A DNA stretch of 64,000 bases. Origin: Pagrus major (taxonomy: Eukaryota; Chordata; Actinopteri; Spariformes; Sparidae). This document shows, piece after piece, positions 37,969 through 48,100 of the stretch (its first letter is position 1; the number at the start of each line of letters is the position of its first letter). The position numbers and the translations under genes are program-made. The notes below the pieces were generated by a model. That model saw only the letters and a list, made by a program, of their open reading frames with translations, was not told the DNA's origin and made no database searches. The stretch is taken from positions 17,336,110-17,400,109 of the forward strand of contig NC_133216.1 in assembly GCF_040436345.1 (NCBI RefSeq), given 5' to 3'.

Positions 37969-40900
37969 CTACTTCTCTGCCCCGGTGGTGTCTGAACAGC
38001 CGAGCCAGTACTTGGCGATGGATCTGGGATATGGAGGCGAACCGGGGTCGACTCTCTTGGTCCTGAGGTCCACTCTGTAGTATTTGTCTAGAAAACACAT
38101 AAAACAAGACAGTTATTTTCCCTCTGTGGATAATTTGAGAGGAGAAGTAGGTCAAAACTGATATCTAGATATCAAAGAGCAAGATATTTTTATCCATGGG
38201 AGCAGCTCATGTTTGCTGGGAATGACCTTGTGTAAAGAAAATCTCACTGCTATCCAGTGAACATAACATGACAGTAGTTTGGATTCGTCATCACTGTCAA
38301 CATTTTTTCAAAACTTTTCTCTATTAAGTCTTGTTTGTGAAATAGATAACTACTGAATATCAAGCAGAAATTCAGACGGAGTGAGTGTTTCTCCGTCTGC
38401 TTCTCTGTTATGTGGACCAATACACAGCATGTGAAACTAGTTATAATAAGCCGTCTGTGGCCAGACAAGAGCTGGGGAAAGTTTAATAACATCACTGAGT
38501 TCCTGTCTCCTCTCCCAGCTACTCTCGACATCTGCAACTCTTTGTTCCGTCGGTCTGTTCGAGACGCTGAGTTGTACAGAGGCCCTAAAGTCCCTGAAGG
38601 TGATTTTTTTTTGTCTTGTGCTCACAACTTATTGTCTTGTGGGAAGAAGTTATTAAGTGTGTCTGCACAAGATCCATGACTTGTCTGCACAAAATAAAAA
38701 AATAGCACATCAAAGGAGGTTATGTAATCCGGATCTAGCGGATTTAAATACAGGCTTGAGTGAATTAAAGGGGACTATTGGGCCTTGGCGGAGGTATGCG
38801 CTCTACTGAGTGCCATTCTAGTTGTAATAAATATCTCAGTTTTTCTCAGGGCATCCAAGCAAGGCAGTGGTAGTGAGTCCAGTTGGACCATCTTGAGGTC
38901 TAAGGTTGAATGAATGAATATGTTGTTAATTAGTTTCATTTATCATAAAGCTTAACTGCACCACTAATGAATCTGCTGTCTTACCTCCTTTAAAGAAGTA
39001 GACGGTCTGTATGGGCTGATCTCTCCGGAAGGGCTCCCAGAACGACCTGGAGTCATAGTTGCCTCTGTTGTTCTGACGGTAACCATCTCTCCGTCTGTCC
39101 TGGTCCCAGTCTTGATCCCACCGTCTGTCCCAGTCTCGCCCGAGCCGCTCCTCCATTTCCATCCTCTTCTCTGCCAACCTCAGACCCATCTCCATACCCC
39201 TCTCTGCAAACTCCTGGCCCATGTTCATCCCCCGCTCGGCCATTGACCCCCAGTTGGGTGAGCGGCTTTGCCTCCTACGACCCCACTGCTGTCCATACTG
39301 CTGGCCCCATTGCTGTCCATACTGCTGTCCATACTGCTGGTCATACCGGTAGTCGTTGCGGCGTCGTGTGGACCTCAACGGAGGTACGTACATTCTGCCT
39401 GTCATGACAGCGTCCACCGGAGCCTTGAGGCCCTTCCAGTCCTTCTCGATGAAGTGGTGTTTGTCATGATGCTGGGGCACTAAACATTAGAAAGTAATTA
39501 AGATATATCAAGTGACAACACCCCAAAACAGGCACAAATGATCTCTCACATCACAACTCACAGTTGGAGAAGAGCTCGCTGAGGGAACGTTCATAGTTGT
39601 TATAGTATACGTCAGTGTAGCGCCTGAACAGTGTGGACGGAGAACTCTCAGACATGGTGATGCACTCCTCGTGGGATGGCTGGTGCAAAAACTCGTACGT
39701 GTAATACTGTTCACCTGGAGAAACCAACAAGATGGAAATCTAAATCTTTATCATTTAAAGGTCCTATTTGTGAGAATTTTAGTTGAATACATTCAAAATT
39801 CTAAACAAAATGTGAAGGAATAACAGTTTTGACGTATGACATCTATAAAATGTGTTGCATTTTAAGCATGTTTAGCAACACCAACACTTCCCCGGTGAAG
39901 CTAACTGAGCTAACTAGCTAACTGAAGCCTTAGTTATCAGGAGTTAGCAGTTACTCTGGTGATATGCTGCCCCCCATGATTTCGAAATCTGACCAATTCT
40001 TCTGTGTGGCACCTTTAAGTAACTTCATGTTAAGTATACCAAATATTTTGAATTAATATCTGGATTTATTTAGTGATATTTGTCTGTACCTTTAAAGAAA
40101 TACACCTTCTCTTTGCCGTTGTGACCAGGAGCGGGCAGAGCAAACGCTGCGTCCACATGATCCGGAATCTTGTCGAAGCCCACGCTGATTTCTCGTGGGT
40201 AGTCATCGTCCAGCACGCCATTATCAAACCTCCAGTACTGGTTTCCCTGATGAAAGTTTTGATTCATTTAAACATGCATTTGACATGCCTGAAACCGGTG
40301 TAAATGGATAGAAGTCACTCCCTGTGTGCCCACCTTAAAGATGTAAGTCTTCCCCTGACAGTTGACGCGGGTGAAGGCAGCATCGATAGGCCCACGGATG
40401 CCCCACACATCCTTTATGAGCTTTGGATAACCAGGAAGCACTGACTTCTGGTCCAGCTCGAAAAAGTAATCCCCTAGAAAAAAGTGAATTAGCATGAAAG
40501 ATCTTCTGAATATCTAAATATTAGGGGATCACTTTGTCACTTGGTCACTCACCTCTGAAGGCATATATGGAGCCATTTTTTAGTTGCATGAAGGAGTCAA
40601 AGGGCCTCCCGCTGCACACCACGGCGTCAGGGTCGGGGGCTGCAGTGGTGCCTGTTGTGCTGGGAACAGTGGTCTGAGGAGGTTTAGTCGTGGTGGGGAC
40701 GTCCTGTGTAGCTGGGACTTCCTCTGAAATGGGTGTCCTCTGTATAACAGGTATTCTCTGAAATATGGTGTCCATCAATCGAGGAGGTCTGGTCATCTCC
40801 AGTGTGGTTGCGGGATGTTGCTGTCCTCTGCGGCCAAAGTCTGAGATGGCTTGCTGTGCGGGCCTAAGCTGACGACTGGTGGCAGTAAAAGGGGACGGAG

Positions 40901-43085
40901 TGGTGCCTTCCAACAGCTCATCATCATCATCTGCAGACACGTACGTGTCTCCACGAGCTGAGGGGAAAAAATGTAAAATATCAGTGACCATCCTCTGTGG
41001 AACCATTTTGACTTATGACATGACTGTATTTTAAAGGGTAACTCCGCCAGTTTTACATATTAAAGTGTGTTTACAGATCTTTGGGAGTACTACTGCATAT
41101 GTGAAAAAAGTTGTATGAAGCCATTTGTGGCTCCAGAGGACGCCGCATGTAATCTGATAAATTGCCTCCAATGATGTCAAAGTTGCATTGTGGTTAATGT
41201 AGCAGAATAACGGTGATATCTCTGATTCTGCTGTTACTATTTTGATAATTTGTTTTTAAACTGGTCATAATGAGTTTAACAGTGTTATACAAGTGCATTG
41301 CAGACCAGTGGACTGCTCTTCAAAACCTGGAGCCTACATTACCCACAATACAACTGCAAATGCACTGGAGGCAATTGATCAGATTAATGCAACTTCCTCT
41401 GGAGCCACAAAAGAATTTATACTACTTTTTTTTTCTTCACATATGCAGCAGTACTCGCCAAGACCTGTAAACACTCTAAATGTGTAAAATCAGTGGAGTT
41501 ACCCTTTAAAGAAATAGGCAGAGAGGGTTTCTTACTCGTCATGCCACAGGTGACCTCATAGTCGAAGCAGCAGCTCTTGTAATACTTGCACATGGAGTCA
41601 CACTGGCACTTCCTCTCAGAGTCAAAGCCATTCTCACAGCGACCCATACAAGACTCTGTAGATAAAATGTCAGGTTTAAAGAACACGGATTGTCTCTGTT
41701 GTTTAATTTGATGTGTTTTTGTACTGCACTTCTGACCAAATGAATTTCCTCCCTGGGATAATTAAATGAGTTAGATTTTATTTGATTATAGCTCCCATGA
41801 GGCTTTGACACCATGCCAGTCTCATCATGGGATATGTTGTTCTTTCTTATTAAAAATATGTGTTTCTATCATTGTAGCAAATTCTGTATATTAAATGCCT
41901 GCGTATTGTATCCGATATGTACTCACAGAGGTGTCATTTACACTGGGGATTCTGGCGACATGTCCCCAAACTTATTCTCCATCATGTTTAAAAGTATAAT
42001 TAGTTCAAATATGAAATAATGAATAAATAAATTACAATAAACAAATAAGATTAAATGATTTTTTTGAGCCCTTACACAACTTTTTGTGTTGTAACTATCT
42101 ACGCTGACCTCACAGGATCCCCTCCTTGCGTAAGAGTGCATATGTTCTCTTCAGACCCACCCAGGGTTTAAAATTGTGTGATCTTGTACGGCATGCAGCA
42201 GTTGAAACGTGGGTCAGAAAGGTTTTTAGTCCTCATTGTAAAATTAGTCATATTTGAAATACAAGAAACAGCACATTATATCAGAGCACATATACCTTCT
42301 ACATCTTGTCAACATCGCCTGTACAACATGTAAACATTTTTTTGTCCTCACTACTTTTCAACACAAAGTGTGTACTCGTAACTTAAGTGTACTCATAACT
42401 GCTGAAACATATAACTATTTGATGTTCTGACCTACAGATACCAACTATTTTGAGACTCTGGCTCAACTGTTAATGTAATTTATCAGCAAAAATGCCAAAC
42501 ATTCACAAATTCCAGCTTCATAAATTAGATAATTTGCTGCTCTTCATACTTTCATATAGTTTAAAATATGATTACATTTGGATTTCAGACTACTTGTCAG
42601 ACAAAACAAGCAATTTTAAGACTGTACTCGCTATTTGTGATGGGCATTTTCACATTTTTCTGGCATTTTGTAAACAAAACAATAAAACTTACTTGTAAAA
42701 AGTAATCACAGATTACATGATGATTTGCTTTATCTGCTGTTCTATAATTGCTACGATCAGCTACTGTAACAATGTGTATTTTGTAGACAGTTCTGATTGG
42801 ACTAATGGTTGAAAAAACAGAAAAAATGAAATGAATTAATGTATTAAATGTTACTTTATTCAATATTTAGTTGTAGCTGCTGATAGAAATATACAAACTG
42901 TCAACCAGACACCAGCACATTATTATCAAGTCTGACTGTAACATGATAATACTCTACAGAACAACCACCAACACTCCTCTATTTACACACTTTTCTAAAC
43001 TTTAAAACCATTTTGTAAAGTACTTACCGTCTGCAGCTAAAGCCTGAGCGAGCAGAGCGAGCGGCAGGACAGCCCACAGCCTCAT
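37969..43085 (-). CDS. vtn: Vitronectin
   Basis: Vitronectin is a secreted adhesive glycoprotein of plasma and matrix that binds integrins, PAI-1 and terminal complement. Eight exons (minus strand, in order): 43028-43085, 41536-41655, 40553-40957, 40334-40473, 40090-40246, 39562-39714, 38985-39479, 37969-38087, giving 548 aa (human 478). Residues 1-18 are a signal peptide. The somatomedin B domain (eight-Cys pattern, CMGRCENGFD to CCFDYEVTC) is at about 20-60. The integrin site TRGDTYV follows at once, with an acidic DDDDE run. A Thr/Pro-rich linker lies at about 90-180. Hemopexin-like repeats (GKTYIFK, KVYFFKG, TVYFFKG ends) fill 190-545. The C-terminus YPRSIAKYWLGC is diagnostic. An Arg-rich insert with YGQQ/WGQQ repeats (about 383-414) enlarges exon 7. 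Teleosts may carry vtna and vtnb; which one this is was not resolved. Confidence 0.95.
39278..39348 (-). repeat. vtn: Coding tandem repeat (YGQQ/WGQQ) in vitronectin
   Basis: On the minus strand a 12-base unit, close to TATGGACAGCAG, is repeated about five times with single-base changes. It encodes alternating Tyr-Gly-Gln-Gln and Trp-Gly-Gln-Gln (residues about 391-411), flanked on both sides by RRR. It is a coding minisatellite within exon 7. Confidence 0.85.
39754..40018. mobile_element. MITE in a vtn intron (TTAAAGG family)
   Basis: The left end TTAAAGGTCCTATTTGTGAG and right end GGCACCTTTAA are the same terminal type as the element at 56714. The interior has repeated GCTAACT/CTAGCTAAC motifs. 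The 265-bp element makes up most of the 375-bp intron 39715-40089. Confidence 0.65.
41030..41510. mobile_element. Long fold-back MITE occupying a vtn intron
   Basis: The ends are TTTAAAGGGTAACTCC and GGAGTTACCCTTTAAA, exact inverted repeats. The inverted match continues inwards with gaps: GTGTTTACAG versus CTGTAAACAC, GGCTCCAGAGGA versus TCCTCTGGAGCC, TTGCCTCCA versus TGGAGGCAA. The 481-bp element occupies most of the 578-bp intron between the somatomedin B exon and the RGD exon. It has no coding capacity. Confidence 0.85.
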
Positions 43086-45191
43086 GTTGCCTCTGTGGTA
43101 TGAGAGGACAGACTGAAAGAAGAAATGAAGGACTGTGTGCTTCCAATCATTGGAAACATGTGTCAGTCACCCCTCTTTTTTGTTTACTTTAACCTTGTTT
43201 GCAAGCCTCTTTCTACTCGAGCAGATAAACAGAGTCACACAGAGAGAATGCAGTCAATAGGAAACAAATGTTTAAGCAATTTGACCATTTGATGACCTGT
43301 GATCAGCCTGCTTCTGCTTTTCTTTTACGGTAATCTGTGAGTCATTTAGTGATGGAGGAACATCATCTGTTGTTATTCTCTTATTTGCTTTAAGGGCAAG
43401 ACTTGAATGCTTGCAGCTGGTGTCAGTGGGAGTTTTGGCCCTGTTGGGTTGTCTCATAAAACAGTTAGACAGACATTTACAAGCTAACAAAGAAGAGTTT
43501 ACAACTGCTCCACACAGACTGTGACATCTAGAGCTAGGAAGAAAATTAACCTTGCCACAGGATCTCTGCTGACACAACAATTATCTGATCATTCTCACCA
43601 TAACAATCCGTTAACCAACAGATCCACAGAGGATGCCATATCTACTGCCCTCCACTCAGTCTTCATGCAGTTCAACACAATGCAACTTAGCCACTGAGTG
43701 ACATCACTGGAGGCAATTAATCAGATTACATGCAGCTTCCTCTGAAGCCACAGAAGGCTTTGTACTACATCTTCACTCAGCAGTAGGAGGCCACAAGTCC
43801 TATAAACACACTTTAATGTGTACATTTGGTGGACTTACCCTTTAAGACTTGCCTCTCCACCCCTCTTGATATTGGCCTGTAATCAGAAACACATTGCATG
43901 TGTGTGAGTGTATGTATGTACATAGATGTGTGCAGATGTAGGTACAGTATGTATATGTACGTGTGTTCAGCACATATGTTTATATGGATATATGGGTGTG
44001 TATGTAAATATATTTATATCTAATATGTGATTTATTAATTGTACTTAGAGTTGTATATAGTTAGATGGGAGCGTACGAAGGTACACAGGTTTAGGAATGG
44101 AAGTAAATTGATTATGGTTAATCCTTTTCGGGCATGTCTTGTTAATGGAAAATACTTTGTAACATGCTTTTCTTTTTATTATGCTTATTTGTTGAACTAA
44201 TTTAGCATTTTGTTTTGTTTTCACATGTCTGAAATAAATTTGCATTCATTCATTCAAACTCAGAAATAATATTTTTTTTACATAACTGAATAAACAAGCT
44301 GTTCTCAGAGGAAAATAAGGTCCCCAGACCACCGTCTGAAGCTAAGAAAAGTGGCAGGGTCCGCCACATATAAACAAAGTAAAACTGTGTTGTCCTTTAA
44401 GATCAGTTAGTTTATTCAGTTAATTCAGTCATGAAAACAAATAAAGTTTGAAACAGTCAATGAAGATCTTTCTCCTCTGATTTACATTTCTTCCCCAAAA
44501 CTACATATTGCTCCTTTAAGTAACAGTGATGGTGAAGCTCTGTTGTTGTTCTCCACTTCCTCCAGCAGAGGGCCTGCAGTGTTTATGCACATGATGAGCA
44601 TGCTCTGCTCTGCTCAGCTGTGCTGGGCTGTGATGCAGGAGGAGGAGGAGGAGGAGGAGGAGGAGGGGTAGCTTCTTTTCCTGTACATCATCGAAAGTAT
44701 CTGGAGCCGGTGGGCGGTGCAGAGACCCCTGAAGACACGGACAAGGAGCCTGCGGATGCTGACCGGAGGATGCTGTAGGTCGAGGGGCCCACATCTGATT
44801 GGAGGGCGGCGTCATATTTAGTGTTTTTTCTCAGGAGACAAGCCGCTTCACATGAAAACTGTGTGAGAGGAACAGGCCTTCTTTGTCTGAGTGCAGACAA
44901 CAAAAGTGTGTTTTCTCTCAGGGCTCTCAGCTTGTGTGCTGACATGTCGCCTCTTTAAGGACCCCTCTGCAGACACACTGTCTGTAGGTCGGTCGGTCGG
45001 ATAACAGAGACAAAACAGCACCTGCTCAAGATCTGCTTACGAGTGTTTATGTGCTTACTGCAGGGATGACATCGTAGAGAGCTGATGCAACGTGCTGAAA
45101 GCTGTCAGGAGTGATTTACAGCTGATCGACACAGATGTGAGAGTGTTGACGAGGACTGAGAGGCCTGTAAACAACCTGACTCCGCCGGTAG
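43086..45191. other. vtn / sarm1 divergent intergenic region
   Basis: The 2.1-kb head-to-head spacer must hold both promoters. It carries a fragment of the 41030 element (43709-43845) and a segment about 43880-44256 with ATG/TATG-rich simple sequence, ending in GAAATAAATTTGC(ATTC)n. That tail resembles the 3' end of a non-LTR retrotransposon (weak inference). A GGA/GAG trinucleotide run lies at 44638-44667 and a (GGTC)n run near 44988. No further gene is seen. Confidence 0.5.
43709..43845. repeat. Partial copy of the 41030 fold-back element
   Basis: TGGAGGCAATTAATCAGATTA, GCAGCTTCCTCTGAAGCCAC and a terminal CTTACCCTTTAA parallel the right arm of the element at 41030-41510. The left arm is missing. 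Confidence 0.75.
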
Positions 45192-48100
45192 ATGCTCTTT
45201 TCTCTGACGCTCTTCCTGTGGAGGCTCTACCGACATTTCTCCATCATGTTCAGCTCGGAAAGACTCACAGTCCCGGATTATGTCAGCCGGCTGCAGAGAG
45301 GGAGGAGCGGCTCCGTCTGCAACCACCGACCGGTCTCCCCGGGCATCAGCGCCGACGTCCAGGCGGTTTTGGACAGCTCCCTCCCCGCCCTGCGCTGCGC
45401 CATCAGGAGGCTGAGGACAGGGAAGGAGACCTCTGATTCAGATGAGACCCGCCAGGCCATCGCCGAGATGTACCAGCTGGTGGAGGAGGCCTGGGTGATG
45501 CCCGCTGTAGGCCGTCAGGTGGCCGAGGAGATCTGCAACAGGATCCGGCTGGATGGAGGCCTGGAGCTGCTGCTGCAGCTGCAACAGACACCTGCTGTGG
45601 AGATCACCTATGAGTCTGCAAAACTGCTGGAGCAGATACTGGTGGCAGACAACAGGTAGGAGTGTGGACAAAATAACGTGAACACTTGGACAAAGAGATC
45701 AGCTCTGCAATAAACAAATACCATTTTAAATATTTTTCTCTCAGAGAGGTGTTTACTCTAATCTGGTAGTCTGCGAGACCATCATATGTTGTCTCTGTAG
45801 TTAATAGCATTGCTACACAAAGATGTGAGTAGCTACTGAGGAGCGAGTAAGGAGCGAATCAGGAACGACTTGATAGTTAATGAATCATTAATGAGTAATT
45901 CCTGAATAACTTTGATTCAAGTACTATACCAGAAATTATGATGAGTAAGAATAGACTGGAAAAACACTATATTATTGAATCATTATGTAATGATTAGTTC
46001 ATCAATATCTGTGAAGAACACGCTGGTTCGTGGTTAATCAGGAACAACTCATGAAAAAAGTGGTCAGTATGTTCATTCAGATATTTATGAACTAATTATT
46101 ACCTAATGATTCATTAATGTAGTATCTCCAACTCTATTCTTTAGTAACTCATCATTGTCTACTACATAGTCCTCAAATTTAGTCATTCAGGAATTACTAA
46201 ATAATGATTTAGTAACTGCTTACATTTTTATGTACCTTATTGTAAAATGTTACCAAGTAAAACTGTGGATGTTTGTGCCATATGATGTAGCCAGGACAAA
46301 ATAACAGGAACTACATGATAACCTTAATCTACAGCCTCAAAAATGACAGAGATGGATCTCAAGACTGTTTTTATTTAGTCAGATTTTTTCTGATTGTTCA
46401 CTGTATTCATAGTTGTCTATAAAATTGTATTTTATCTTTTTATTTTATTGACTTATTTAATAGGGACAATGCCCGAAGCCATTGTTTCATCTTAGAATGC
46501 AACAGGTGCAGTATAGGACTTCTAGCCATGGTTAATTTGTAGTCCTTGTCCCATGATACAAACTGTAATACAGACATGAGAACAAACAATAAGACAGACA
46601 TAGACAAGCAGCCACTACAAACAGTGATTGTAACAACCATGATGAAGAACAATGACTGAACATAATGACTAACAACAGACAAAAAGGGAAAGAAACAGAA
46701 AATGTGCAATATATGTAAGCTATATAAAACATGTAACTCAGTAATATTTGAAAACTGTGACAAACACCCATCACAGAGGGAAACATGACATTTTAAAGTT
46801 TTGCCCAAACAGCGGTCCAAAACTAAATATTATTTAATTTGCAGTGACATAAAGCAGAGAAAAGCAAGGGGAAAAGCAGCTGGTGCCCATAAATGTTTTT
46901 CATTTTTGCTTGATAAATGACTTAAAGCAACAATGTGTAACTTTCTGGAGAAAGCTAGTTGATTACTGAGTCTTATCTGTAGGCAAGTCTGGGTCGGTGA
47001 TTCTGGTCTGACAACAACCCAAAGTGGCAGTGTTTGACACTGTTCATGCCACAGTTGTTCAGGAGTATCTCTGGCTAACTGCTTTTAACCATATTTACAA
47101 TCTTCTGTTGGCAGAGATTATTTAGCACGGATGGGTATGGGGGTCGTCCTCAACCTGACTCGGCAGCAGGAAGACGCACAGCTGGCTCGGAGTGTCTCAG
47201 GGATCCTGGAGCACATGTTCAAACACTCAGAGGAGACGTCCGTCCACCTCATCTCTAACGGAGCCCTGGACGCCCTCCTCTTCTGGTGCCGAGGTACAGA
47301 CCCCACCGTGCTCCGCCACTGTGCTGTGGCACTGGCAAACTGTGCCATGTACGGAGGCCACCGCTGCCAGAGATGGATGATTGAGAAACAGGCGGCTGAG
47401 TGGCTTTTCCCACTGGCCTTTTCCAAAGAGGATGAACTCATCCGCTTCCACGCGTGTCTGGCTGTGACTGTGTTAGCTACAAACCGAGAAATTGAGAAAG
47501 AGGTGGTGAAATCTGGGACCTTGGAGCTGGTGGAGCCTTTCATCGCATCTTTGGATCCAGATGACTTTGCCCGCAGTTTACTGGACAGTGCAGACTGCAT
47601 GCAGGGCAAGACGGCCGCTGACCTGCAGCATCTTTTGCCGTTACTGGATGGCACAAGAGTGGAAGGAAAGTGCATTGCAGCCTTTTACCTTTGTGCTGAG
47701 ACCAGCATCAAGTCTCGTCAGCGTAACACCAAGGTACCATCACTTTCCATATAGCTCAAAACTAGGGATGCACATAACTGGGTATTTCTCTCGTTGCCTA
47801 TACAAGCCTGTGGACGATTTAAGTTGTTTAATGCTGCTGGACTGTGGATTTCTTTGTGAAGGGCTCAGGTTGGATTCTCAGCAACAGTAGCTTAAGTTAG
47901 TTGAGAAATGGAGTCAGCTAACATAAACTTAACGGCTTACAGCACAACATAGGAGTTTCGTGGAGCCCCTTTAAACTAAAGTTCTTAGAAAAATGCTCTA
48001 TGGTAGCTTTGTTGTGACAATGACTTTAATTTGTCCTCCTTTTAGATATTTCAAGAGATCGGAGCAGTGCAGAGCCTGAAGAAAATTGTCATGTACTCCA

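Noticed and set aside
38076-38087. Acceptor CTACAG|AGTGG for the last vtn exon
   Set aside because: It gives a wrong frame. The acceptor TTCTAG at 38088 gives KYYRVDLRTKRVDP and the expected YPRSIAKYWLGC ending.
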